Assembly: GCF_000454065.1 (NCBI RefSeq)
Contig: NZ_KE695654.1
Coordinates: forward strand, 268,772-332,771
Direction of reading: 5' to 3'
Source: Brevibacillus thermoruber 423
GTDB lineage: Bacteria > Bacillota > Bacilli > Brevibacillales > Brevibacillaceae
DNA length: 64,000 nt
Both the position numbers and the translations under genes were made by a program. The notes beneath the pieces were generated by a model. It searched no databases and had not been told where the DNA came from. It was given only the letters and a program-made list of their open reading frames with translations. This document shows positions 17,364-25,847 of this stretch, in pieces. Each line of letters opens with the position of its first letter. Within the stretch, counting starts at the first letter, position 1.

Positions 17364-18800
17364 CTAATTTCTCTTTACATTTTCGCTATATTGCCGGTTG
17401 ATCGCGTCAATTGCTTCTTTATATGTTTTGGCGTTCAAATTTTCAAGGAAAGTCTTCATTTCGTCTCCTCGTTGCTTAATCAATTTGCTTTGTGTTTTTT
17501 CGATCTCTTTCAGTTTGGTAATGGTGCTTTTATCCAATATTTTGCGTCTTTCTAATTCGTAAAAGGCAGAGAGAAAATTATAGCTTTCGCGAACTGACAT
17601 TCGCTGCCAGGTGGATCCATAGACACTGATTTCTACACCTTGAGAGAGTTTTTCTGATAAAGCATCATAAGTTGCCCCACGTTTCCACTCAATCCATTTT
17701 CGGGCGATCTTGCTTGCCTGTTCAAACTCCTTCTTCAACTCCTGCTGATCCTGGATCAGTACATAGCGGCCCCCTGCGGCATCCGCTACCTGCTTGAGCT
17801 GGCGCTGCGCTTCCCCGTCTGCTCCGAAACCGACGACGTTTACGATGGGTGTCACGTCAGAGTCAGCCAACTGTTTTGCCACTTCTACCGGATCGCCGCC
17901 GCATGTTTCGATCCCGTCGCTGACCAGGTAGATGATATTGGTGTTCTGCTCCCCTTTGTACGACTGCAAATCTTTCTGCGCCTGCTCGAGGGCGAGGGCA
18001 ATCGGCGTCCAGCCGGCAGGCTTGAACTGCGCCAGCGCACTGTCCAGTTTTTGCTGGTCATACGCCTGCAGGGGATACATCACATCGCTTTTGCTGCAGG
18101 AAAGCGCTTTGTCTGCTTCCGATCCCGTTCCTTCATGTCCGTAGACGCGCAGTCCCACCCGGGCATCGGCGGGAAGGGAGGCGGCAAACGAGCGGATCGC
18201 TTCCTTGGCCGCTTCCATTCTCGTCTTGCCGCCCGCCATATTGCCCATGCTGCCGCTGGCGTCCAGCACGATCATCACGTTGTACTGCTCCTTGAACTGA
18301 AAACGGGGATCATCCATCTCCGGGCTGCCAAATGAAGCAAGCTTGATCTGGTTGATAATTTCCTGCGGTTCTGGATAATCTTCGGCAAACAGACCGAGCA
18401 GGGCGAGATAGTACAACTCAAGCGTTTCGCGATCTGGATTTTCGATATGGGGGAATTGCTGAAGCACCTTATCGATCTCTTCTTTCTGCTTGCCATATTG
18501 AACGCCTGAAAAGCGTCCGGGTGGTAAGTTATAAAAATCCTCTGCTGTTTCGGGGAATTGAGTCACTCCTTCTGGTATTAAAGCCTTGAGTACCTCGATC
18601 TGCTTTTCCTTGTCGATGGGGCTTTCCCCAGACGTTGCGTTTTCTTCATGATCAATGTCATTAGGCTGTACAGATTGTGACTCTGGCTTTTTAGAAGAAG
18701 GTTCTGTAACGACCGGTTCCTCCCTATCAGCAAAACAACCATACAAACCGCTAATAAAAACGAGGAGGATAAGGAAAAAAAATGATTTGCATGTTCTCAT
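17364..18800 (-). CDS. vWA-domain lipoprotein, tandem paralogue
   Basis: The 478-residue lipoprotein (Cys 22 in FISGLYGC) has the same architecture as its neighbour: a polar linker, a conserved FPETAEDFYNLPPGR block, a vWA domain with DASGS at 180-184, TPIA and SDGIETCGGD, and a long helical tail. ATG 18800 gives a clean signal sequence, with AGGAGG 13 bases upstream; a GTG at 18836 has no ribosome binding site. It follows the Flp pilin gene, which places vWA proteins directly after the pilin. Confidence 0.87.
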   Translation of the reverse strand: MRTCKSFFFLILLVFISGLYGCFADREEPVVTEPSSKKPESQSVQPNDIDHEENATSGESPIDKEKQIEVLKALIPEGVTQFPETAEDFYNLPPGRFSGVQYGKQKEEIDKVLQQFPHIENPDRETLELYYLALLGLFAEDYPEPQEIINQIKLASFGSPEMDDPRFQFKEQYNVMIVLDASGSMGNMAGGKTRMEAAKEAIRSFAASLPADARVGLRVYGHEGTGSEADKALSCSKSDVMYPLQAYDQQKLDSALAQFKPAGWTPIALALEQAQKDLQSYKGEQNTNIIYLVSDGIETCGGDPVEVAKQLADSDVTPIVNVVGFGADGEAQRQLKQVADAAGGRYVLIQDQQELKKEFEQASKIARKWIEWKRGATYDALSEKLSQGVEISVYGSTWQRMSVRESYNFLSAFYELERRKILDKSTITKLKEIEKTQSKLIKQRGDEMKTFLENLNAKTYKEAIDAINRQYSENVKRN

Positions 18801-18909
18801 GAAAGAAGCAACGCCTCCTCCTTTTGTTTGAGCCACTCATTATGTAAAGAAGCTGGCAAAACAGATGACTGATTGCCAGCACCTATTAGCCAAACAATAT
18901 ATCTGTTAA

Positions 18910-19125
18910 TTATTCTCCTCCACCAATGCCTTCGATGATTTTGGACAGAGTATTGGAAACAGCACTTCCAACTGCATCATCCCCCTTAAAAAACAACTGA
19001 ATCGAAGCAAACACAGCCAGAATCACCCCCGCAAGCGCTATCCACTCAATTGCCTGGGCCCCTTTTTGATTGTTCAAGGATACCAGCATCTTGGCATACC
19101 ATTTTTGAATCGTGTTTGTCATCAT
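18910..19125 (-). CDS. Flp-type pilin
   Basis: The 71-residue protein has an N-terminal leader ending in KGAQAIEWIALAGVILAVF, the Flp-type prepilin pattern (Gly then Ala cleavage context, Glu five or six residues on, then a hydrophobic helix), and a short Gly-rich C-terminus. It would be cleaved by the TadV-like peptidase at 24702-25154 and polymerised by TadA/B/C. It sits after tadC and before the vWA lipoprotein genes. GAAGGGAG precedes the ATG. Confidence 0.85.
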   Translation of the reverse strand: MMTNTIQKWYAKMLVSLNNQKGAQAIEWIALAGVILAVFASIQLFFKGDDAVGSAVSNTLSKIIEGIGGGE

Positions 19126-19239
19126 GTTTCATGTCTCCCTTCATGGATAAAAATGTTTGTGATCCTGCATTCTTCCAAACTTCCCAACCCTTCAAACAAC
19201 CATTCTGACGAAGGTATCACCTCCCCCAAAGTCCATGCT

Positions 19240-20178
19240 TTATTTGCTCAACATGTCGGAAAACATCGAAGTGTTCTCCAAGATGTTTAACACCATTAAT
19301 CCGCCGATCAGGGCGATCGCGGTAGGCGCCACGACAAACGTGGTGATCAGGGTTACTTTGGGCGAGGCTTTTGCCGCTTTCTCCTTGATCAGCTCCTTGC
19401 GTATGCGCCGCATGTTCTCGGACTGGATTTTGAACGTGACCGCGATCGGAACGCCCAGGCGCATCCCCTGTATCAGCGCTTTGATCAGCATTTGAAACTC
19501 CGGGTTGTCATTGCGCCGCAGCAGCTGCTCATACGCTTTTTCCCGCGGCACTCCCAGATCCAGCTCCTGATTGAAGCGGGAGAACTCCTCCTGCAGCGGT
19601 CCGGGAAAAAATTGAATAACCGAGCGCAGCGATTGATCCAGGCTGACGCCCGCCTGCAGCGTCACGCTTACCGTATCGAGAAATTCGGGCAGATCGTAGC
19701 GAAGCCGCTCCTGCCGCTCCCTCGCCTTTCTTTTCAGCAGGATGATCGGCAAAAAGTAGCCGACCATCGGCCAGACGATCAGGCCGTAGGGAGCGAGCGG
19801 AAAGCCGAGGACAAAGAAAACGGTACCGGCGATGACGCCAATCAGGGCGAGCAGGATTTTTGTCCCCTGGAAGCGTTCCACGCTCAGGTCCAACGGGCGG
19901 CCCGCTTTCAGCAGCCACTCCTCCACCTCGTGCGACTCGCTGAAAAAGTTGATCCTCTGCCCCAGTGCCGCGTAATCGTCGCTGTACTGCAGCAGTTTTT
20001 TCATCCACTTTTCGGCAGAAGTTTCCCGCTTGCGGATCTCGTATCCCCGTCTTCCCGTGGTTTCGTGGATGTGGGTGAGCAGCTTTTCCTTCTCCACGGA
20101 ATAGCGGTAGGTTTCCTTCAAAAAAATGGCGAAAAAGAGCAAACACAGGAACAGACAGGTGACCATGAGCGCGTCCAT
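19240..20178 (-). CDS. tadC: TadC-like type II/IV secretion inner-membrane platform protein
   Basis: The 312-residue product contains a T2SSF domain (about residues 165-290), with helices near 4-22, 95-130 and 280-305. TadC pairs with TadB as the membrane platform that couples the TadA ATPase to pilus growth. Its gene follows tadB by four bases, typical of the tadABC order. Confidence 0.88.
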   Translation of the reverse strand: MDALMVTCLFLCLLFFAIFLKETYRYSVEKEKLLTHIHETTGRRGYEIRKRETSAEKWMKKLLQYSDDYAALGQRINFFSESHEVEEWLLKAGRPLDLSVERFQGTKILLALIGVIAGTVFFVLGFPLAPYGLIVWPMVGYFLPIILLKRKARERQERLRYDLPEFLDTVSVTLQAGVSLDQSLRSVIQFFPGPLQEEFSRFNQELDLGVPREKAYEQLLRRNDNPEFQMLIKALIQGMRLGVPIAVTFKIQSENMRRIRKELIKEKAAKASPKVTLITTFVVAPTAIALIGGLMVLNILENTSMFSDMLSK

Positions 20179-20182
20179 CGTC

Positions 20183-21109
20183 TCACACCTTTATATTGGT
20201 TACTTTTCGGACCAGCACATAGGACAGGATCGTTCCCAGGATAAACACGCCCAGCAGGATCAGTCCGAAGCCGGAGAACAGCGGATCGATAAACCCCTTG
20301 TTCATCGTGTTCATCATCAGCACCAGGGCGATCGGCATGATCGGTACCAGAATGGAGACGTAGCGCTGTTCGGCGGTCATCGTCTTGATCTCCTGGTTGA
20401 CGATCCGCCGATCCTCCAGCGTTTCTGCCATCTCCTGCAGCACTTCGCTGAGGTTCCCTCCGGCGCGCCGCTGGATGTACAGCGTGGCCGCAAAAATCCG
20501 AAAATCCCGGGTCGGAATGCGCTTTTCCATATCGGCGAGCGCCTTGTCAAAACTGACTCCCAACCGCATTTCACGCGCCATGCGTGTAAACTCCTGCCCG
20601 GCTGGCTGCGGGATTTCCTTGGCCACCAGTTCAATTCCCTGTGTCAGCGTAAGCCCTGCGCGCAGCGAGTTGGCAAGCAGGCGGCACACCTCCGACAGTT
20701 GGTCGTTCAAGCGCTCCTGGTACTTGTTTCGCCGCACGAGAAACAGCAGGTTTTGCAGCAGGTACATGGCGGCGGAGCCGGCGATGAGATTGTAGGGAAA
20801 TGTCAGCCCGACGACGTTGTTGAAAAAGAAGGCCAACCCAAACGCGCCAACCAGCATAATGCCGTAATACTCGGAAGGGGCAAGGGAAATATTTGCTTTG
20901 ATCAGCTTGCCTTGTATCTGCCTGGCATGGGGGGTACGGTCGAAGCGATCCCCCCAGTCGAGGAGAAAACTTTTGCGCTGGGATTTGACATCGTACCACT
21001 CTTCCGCTCGTTTTTTCCATTCCGTCTTTTTCGCCCGGTATCCCAGGTATTCATAGAGCCCCCATATCCCGAGCAGAACGGAGAGACTAAACAGAATGGA
21101 GATGCTCAC
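20183..21109 (-). CDS. tadB: TadB-like type II/IV secretion inner-membrane platform protein
   Basis: The 308-residue protein has N-terminal helices, a T2SSF domain with LANSLRAGLTLTQGIELVAKE (about residues 185-205) and two C-terminal helices. It is the partner of TadC. The start overlaps the 3' end of the tadA gene by 23 bases, indicating translational coupling. Confidence 0.9.
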   Translation of the reverse strand: MSISILFSLSVLLGIWGLYEYLGYRAKKTEWKKRAEEWYDVKSQRKSFLLDWGDRFDRTPHARQIQGKLIKANISLAPSEYYGIMLVGAFGLAFFFNNVVGLTFPYNLIAGSAAMYLLQNLLFLVRRNKYQERLNDQLSEVCRLLANSLRAGLTLTQGIELVAKEIPQPAGQEFTRMAREMRLGVSFDKALADMEKRIPTRDFRIFAATLYIQRRAGGNLSEVLQEMAETLEDRRIVNQEIKTMTAEQRYVSILVPIMPIALVLMMNTMNKGFIDPLFSGFGLILLGVFILGTILSYVLVRKVTNIKV

Positions 21110-22472
21110 GTCGTTTCACCTCGCCTGTCGCAAACAGCGATTCGTCAATCTCGATACCAAACGTTCTGAGTCTTTCCAGCGAACGGGGCACGACGCCGGT
21201 TGCGGCGAAGTACCCCAGCACTTCCCCCCTGCTCCCGATGCCGGTGCGCTGGAAGCGGAAGATTTCGTTTACTTCCACGCGTTTTTCTTCGGTTGTCACC
21301 ACTTCCGAAATGGAGACGATCTTGCGCGTCCCGTCGGAGAGACGCGTCACCTGCACGATGATGTCGAGGGCGCTGACGATGTACTCCCGAATGATGGAAG
21401 ACGGCAAATCCATGCCGGCCATCACGACCATGCCCTCCAGCCGGTTGAACGCATCCTGGGGCGAGTTGGCGTGAACGGTGGTGAGCGATCCTTCGTGCCC
21501 CGTGTTCATCGCCTGCAGCATGTCAAACGCTTCGGCGCCCCGCACCTCCCCGACGATGATCCGGTCCGGCCTCATCCGCAGGGAGTTTTTCACGAGCTGT
21601 CGAATGGTGATCTCCCCTTTTCCCTCCATGTTGGGCGGGCGGGCCTCCAGCCCGACGCAGTTGGGGTGGGCCAGCCTCAGTTCCGCCGAATCCTCGATCG
21701 TGATGACGCGCTCATAGGGGGGAATGGCGCAGGCTACGGCATTGAGCAGCGTCGTCTTCCCGCTCCCGGTGCCTCCGGAGATGAGCACGTTCATTTTCGC
21801 TTCGACGACCGCCTGCAGGAAGCGGGACATCGCCTCGTTGAACGAGCCAAACTGCATCAGGTCATCCATGGTGTAGGGGTCTTTGCGGAATTTCCGAATC
21901 GAGACCAGCGTGCCATTCAGGCTGATGGGAGGAATCACCGCGTTGACGCGGCTGCCGTCCTTCAGACGGGCGTCCACCATCGGCGAGCTCTCGTCGATCC
22001 GCCGTCCGAGCGGCGCCACGATCCGGTCGACGATGTGGCGCAGATGCTCCTCGTCGCGAAACTTCAAATCGGTCAGTTCCAGGCGGCCGTTCCGCTCGAT
22101 GTACACCTGACTGTGGCCGTTGATCGAAATTTCCGTGATCTCCGGGTCGTTCAGCAGCGGCTCCAGCGGTCCCAGGCCGACGGATTCGTTGATCAGGCGG
22201 GTGAGCAGCAGTTCCTTTTCGTTTCGCGGAATGACGACCTTTTCTTCCGACATGTATTGGGATACCAGGCGCTCAATCGCCAGGCGCATCTCGGTCGACG
22301 AAAGGCTGGTCAGCCGTTCCAGGTTGGTCTCCCGCAAGAGTCGGGCCTTGTAATGTTCCGCCAGTTCGTCCAGGTACGGATTGTAGGAAGGAGCCGCAAG
22401 CGGAGATGCAAGGGTCCGGGGCGCCTCATCGCCAGGCGGGGTCTTTTCGTGCCTGCGTCGGAATAATGCCAT
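21087..22472 (-). CDS. tadA: TadA/CpaF-type pilus assembly ATPase
   Basis: The 461-residue hexameric ATPase powers Flp pilus assembly at the cytoplasmic face. Its domains are an N-terminal linker (1-90), an N1 domain (90-215) and a RecA-like core. Motifs are Walker A GGTGSGKT (233-240), the Asp-box region [11 protein letters not shown] (258-268), Walker [10 protein letters not shown] (304-312) and the His box [14 protein letters not shown] (325-338). All catalytic motifs are intact. It lies between tadZ and tadB. Confidence 0.95.
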   Translation of the reverse strand: MALFRRRHEKTPPGDEAPRTLASPLAAPSYNPYLDELAEHYKARLLRETNLERLTSLSSTEMRLAIERLVSQYMSEEKVVIPRNEKELLLTRLINESVGLGPLEPLLNDPEITEISINGHSQVYIERNGRLELTDLKFRDEEHLRHIVDRIVAPLGRRIDESSPMVDARLKDGSRVNAVIPPISLNGTLVSIRKFRKDPYTMDDLMQFGSFNEAMSRFLQAVVEAKMNVLISGGTGSGKTTLLNAVACAIPPYERVITIEDSAELRLAHPNCVGLEARPPNMEGKGEITIRQLVKNSLRMRPDRIIVGEVRGAEAFDMLQAMNTGHEGSLTTVHANSPQDAFNRLEGMVVMAGMDLPSSIIREYIVSALDIIVQVTRLSDGTRKIVSISEVVTTEEKRVEVNEIFRFQRTGIGSRGEVLGYFAATGVVPRSLERLRTFGIEIDESLFATGEVKRREHLHSV

Positions 22473-22484
22473 CGAACTCCCCCC

Positions 22485-23642
22485 TTACGACAATTTCCTG
22501 AGCACCCATTTGCGAATGTCCTTCGCCGCAGGAGACAGCTTTTTCTCGTTCGCTTCTTTTTGCAGCGGCTTCCCCTGATTGACGGCCGCCTGAACGCCCT
22601 GGTGATCCCTGCTGATTTCGGCGGTGATCGGGGCGGTGATCAACCCCTTCAAGTCGGAGACGGCCAATTCGTTGTCCCTGCCCACCTGGTTGACGACGAC
22701 TTCCAGCCTGCCGGCGGTATCGATCCGAAGCCGTCTGAACAATTCTTCCGCGAGCCGGTAGATCTGAACCGAAGGCGTGTCGAGATTCATCACGTAGTAG
22801 ATCAGGTCCGACTCCGTCAGCGCCGTGTAGGTCAGCTCGTTCATGTACGACGGCAGGTCGACAATGACAAAATCGTAGCTGCGGCGGCTGGCGCGGATTA
22901 ACCGGGTGACAAATTCCTCCGAGATGTGCTCCGCTGTCTCCGCATCGCGCGGACTGACCAGGACTTCCAGCTTGGAATGGATCTCCCGCTGCGCCACATT
23001 GCGAATGTGGTTCTCGTTCATCTCGTTCATGACCGGCATCAGATCGGCCAGCGTGCGGCTGCTGTCAAGCGAGAGAAAGGTTTCCACGCCGCCGTACTGC
23101 AGGTTGAGGTCGATCAGCAGGACGCTGGCGGTGGATTCCAGTTTCAATGCCTGCGCAAAGCCGGTGGCAAGCTGCGTACGGCCGCTCCCCCCTTTTCCGC
23201 TGTAAAAGGAATACACTTTTCCCCGGCCGCGGACCAACGCCTTGCCGGACGCGTCCGCTCCCTTTTTGCGCTGCTGCATCTGCGCCAGCTCGGAGATTTT
23301 CTCCAGACGGTCCGTCAGCAGCGCCAGTTCGTCGGGCATCACGATGTATTCAACCGCACCGGCGCGGACGACATCCCGCAGCAGGACGAAATCCTGCTCT
23401 TCCGTGAGAAAAATGACAATTCCCTCGGGCAGCTCGCCCTGTATGTACTGAACCAGTTCCACCCCCGCCCCGTCTTCCGGCTGCACGAGCAGGACGACAT
23501 CGGGTCCGATCCGGTCAATCTCTTTCTTCACTTCCATCGATGTGGTGTACTGCACATGCTCGTAGGGAGCGAGCCATTCCCGCAACAGGTCTTTCACCGA
23601 ATCGTAATCGGCTACGACGAGAATGTTGAGTTCCGTTTTCAT
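22485..23642 (-). CDS. tadZ: TadZ/CpaE-like pilus localisation protein
   Basis: The 385-residue protein combines a receiver-like domain lacking a full phosphorylation pocket (about residues 1-120) with a MinD/ParA-type ATPase domain (about 140-385). The deviant Walker A reads GKGGSGRT (149-156), and LLIDLNLQYGG and DLPSYMNEL supply the A' and B motifs. TadZ proteins place the Tad machine at particular sites in the cell. The gene is three bases after cpaB. Confidence 0.9.
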   Translation of the reverse strand: MKTELNILVVADYDSVKDLLREWLAPYEHVQYTTSMEVKKEIDRIGPDVVLLVQPEDGAGVELVQYIQGELPEGIVIFLTEEQDFVLLRDVVRAGAVEYIVMPDELALLTDRLEKISELAQMQQRKKGADASGKALVRGRGKVYSFYSGKGGSGRTQLATGFAQALKLESTASVLLIDLNLQYGGVETFLSLDSSRTLADLMPVMNEMNENHIRNVAQREIHSKLEVLVSPRDAETAEHISEEFVTRLIRASRRSYDFVIVDLPSYMNELTYTALTESDLIYYVMNLDTPSVQIYRLAEELFRRLRIDTAGRLEVVVNQVGRDNELAVSDLKGLITAPITAEISRDHQGVQAAVNQGKPLQKEANEKKLSPAAKDIRKWVLRKLS

Positions 23643-23645
23643 GCC

Positions 23646-24476
23646 TTACCCTCCGGTTTTGGTTCCTGCTTGCTGCTTCGCGGGCTGTCCCGCGTTTGGC
23701 GCCGTCGCAGGGGATGTCTGCGGCGCAGGAGGTGTCTGCGGCGCCTGTGACGCCGGTTTTGCCGCCGGACTTGCGGCCGGTTTGGTTCCGGGCGCAGGGC
23801 TTTTGCCAGGCGTCTCCTGCTGGCCGGGTTTCGTTTCTTGAAACGGCTCGGGAATGGCCGCTTCTCCTTTGCCGACATTGGCCTTCAGGATCCGCATGAG
23901 CTCAGCGTAGTTCTGCTGATGGATGAACCGGGGCACGTCCTCAAATGGCAGTTCCAGCGCCACGCCTTTAAACTTGCCCTCCGATTTGGCCACCATCGCC
24001 ACCGGCACGTCTTTCATGAACACTTCCGTCACCGGCTTACCGTTCACCTCGTGCGAGATGATGACATCCACGCGGTCCAGCGCCTCCAGTTCCTGGTCGA
24101 AGATGATGTTCCCCCCGGCATACACCGTAATCAGGCGGTGATTTTGGTCCCGGACGATGTTGGCGGGCTTGAGGATGTTTTTGGTAATGACGTCGCCCTT
24201 GGACAGGGGAACGACCGTCACCTGGTTTTTCAGGCTCAGTTTGTCGGTCACGTAGGATTGATCCGCGTATTTCTTCGGGATGGGCCTCGTCGTCAACTGA
24301 TCCGGCTGAATCAGCGAGCGGGACGGAATGTCGGCGTTCGCCACGTAAATCTCCACCATTTCCCCCAGTTCGGCGTTCAAATCCTTGATTTTTTTCAGAA
24401 ACAGAAAGCCCGCCAGAGCCGCAAGCAAAAAGGACAATGTGAGAAAAATGATGGCACGTCGTTTGGATTCCAGCAT
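23646..24476 (-). CDS. cpaB: CpaB/RcpC-like Flp pilus assembly protein
   Basis: The 276-residue protein has an N-terminal membrane anchor (residues 8-27), a SAF domain beginning VEIYVANADIPSRSLIQ, and an RcpC-type beta domain (LITVYAGGNIIFDQELEALDRVDVI). The last 65 residues are a Pro/Ala/Gln-rich tail, probably disordered and wall-spanning. The order TadV, CpaB, TadZ, TadA, TadB, TadC is the usual Gram-positive Tad arrangement without an outer-membrane secretin. Confidence 0.9.
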   Translation of the reverse strand: MLESKRRAIIFLTLSFLLAALAGFLFLKKIKDLNAELGEMVEIYVANADIPSRSLIQPDQLTTRPIPKKYADQSYVTDKLSLKNQVTVVPLSKGDVITKNILKPANIVRDQNHRLITVYAGGNIIFDQELEALDRVDVIISHEVNGKPVTEVFMKDVPVAMVAKSEGKFKGVALELPFEDVPRFIHQQNYAELMRILKANVGKGEAAIPEPFQETKPGQQETPGKSPAPGTKPAASPAAKPASQAPQTPPAPQTSPATAPNAGQPAKQQAGTKTGG

Positions 24477-24701
24477 GCAGATGATTCCCTCTCCTTGGAT
24501 AAATGGTGTCAGCCGCGAGACACGGCATGATGCTGTCAGACCATGCGGATCGGCTCACGACTGGGTCGGAAAGCGCAGGATGGGGTTCCTGGATGCTCCA
24601 TCATGCCAGCCGCGAAACATGTCGAAAGATTTCGAAAGCAATTTGTAAGTTACAAAATAAGGAAAAGATTTGCCGCAGCACGGCCGTCTCCCCGGGGTGG
24701 A

Positions 24702-25154
24702 TCAGACAGCGGCTGCCGTCATGTATAAGAGAATCGTCCCCCCCGCTATGAACGGAGCCAGCGGAACCTCTTTCCATTTTCCTACTGCCGCCCATCTTTT
24801 TCCGATGGCCCACAGGGGAATGGCGACAAATCCCGCGATGATGTAGGCAAGGGCCATGATCAGCAGCCCGGCCTGCCACCCCACGGCGGAGCCCACAAGC
24901 GCAAACAGCTTGATATCCCCTCCCCCCAGTTGGCCGCTGCTGACGACAGCCATGCCAAGCGAGATCCCGCCCAACACGATCGCGCCCAGCGCATACGTCA
25001 CCCATTGACCGGGGTGGGCGATGGCATGAAAGATGAGGAAGTACGCGATCCCCGGCAGCGTGAGCCAGTCGTAAATCATGCGTCGGCGCAGGTCGGTGTA
25101 GACGGACACGGCCATGATGAGAAAAACGGGAACGGTCACGAACGGGGACAGCAA
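24702..25154 (-). CDS. tadV: TadV/CpaA-like A24 prepilin peptidase
   Basis: This 150-residue membrane aspartyl protease cleaves Flp prepilin leaders. The two catalytic Asp residues appear in YTDLRRRMIYDW (Asp 21) and in the GxGD-type motif GGGDIKLFAL (Asp about 79). It has about five helices and is the short form lacking the methyltransferase domain. The start is TTG 25154, fixed by AAGGAGG seven bases upstream. A 225-base gap to cpaB holds no gene. Confidence 0.88.
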   Translation of the reverse strand: MLSPFVTVPVFLIMAVSVYTDLRRRMIYDWLTLPGIAYFLIFHAIAHPGQWVTYALGAIVLGGISLGMAVVSSGQLGGGDIKLFALVGSAVGWQAGLLIMALAYIIAGFVAIPLWAIGKRWAAVGKWKEVPLAPFIAGGTILLYMTAAAV

Positions 25155-25428
25155 TCCATGCCCTCCTTCCCATTATTTGGGGTGGGTGTTTTCACCATCA
25201 TCGACGGAATTTGTCAGGAAAAGGTTGCAAGGTTTGAAAAATTTTTGGTCGAAAAGACCCAGGGACGTTTTTCGCGTCCGGCTGCAGGAAGGGCGGACAG
25301 CCCGGCGGTTCGACGAATGGTCGGGGGGATGGTGGAGAAAAACCGGGGTGTTTCAATCGGTACGGGTAGATGACAAACAAGGTCTGGGCGGTGATGCGCA
25401 TCGGCGCGATTGGTTCACCGCTGCACCG

Positions 25429-25671
25429 CTACCTTAGGTAGACAGCGGTCTGGTACAGAATGCACAGCCACAGCCAGATTACGGTGAATGCCGCGGCAAT
25501 GGCTCGGCCTTTCATCGCATGGGTCTTGAGCCGTTTCCAATTTCGCACAAATCCGGGCAGCACCAAGATTGTCAGAAAAGAGTTGAACACGATCAGTCCG
25601 ATGTAAAGGCCTACACTCAAGATCCCTGCACCCTTTCCATGAGTTTGCAGCCTGCCTCCCTTCAACGACAA
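25429..25671 (-). CDS. Small two-helix membrane protein
   Basis: Up to 80 residues, with hydrophobic helices near residues 18-38 and 56-76 separated by a basic loop (RNWKRLKTHAMKGR). The start is uncertain: TTG 25671, or TTG 25620 behind AAAGGGTG. It lies alone between the prepilin peptidase and the ggt terminator and belongs to no family I know. The 274 bases on its left (25155-25428) show only a short GGACG/CGTCC hairpin near 25265. Confidence 0.45.
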   Translation of the reverse strand: MSLKGGRLQTHGKGAGILSVGLYIGLIVFNSFLTILVLPGFVRNWKRLKTHAMKGRAIAAAFTVIWLWLCILYQTAVYLR

Positions 25672-25737
25672 ACGCCCTGCTCTCTGTGACGGTACCGACA
25701 GACAGCCTCATTCACCATTGCCAAGAACAAGAAAAAT

Positions 25738-25779
25738 ATAGCAAAAATGCCAAAAGAACGGTATAGTTCTTTTGGCATT
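25738..25779 (-). terminator. Strong intrinsic terminator of the ggt operon
   Basis: A perfect 14-bp stem, AATGCCAAAAGAAC (25746-25759) with GTTCTTTTGGCATT (25766-25779) and a 6-base loop, followed on the minus strand by TTTTTGC. It closes the nine-gene run that begins with the AsnC-type gene. Confidence 0.9.
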
Positions 25780-25847
25780 CCTGTTATCGCCTCACGCGAT
25801 CTTCGTCTGTCTTCTGTTAACTGCCGGTTCTCGCCTGCCTCAAACGC

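Noticed and set aside
19205..19240. Strong GGGGGAGGTGAT sequence between tadC and the pilin gene
   Set aside because: The only following ATG gives a two-codon frame (ATG GTT GTT TGA); no gene supported.
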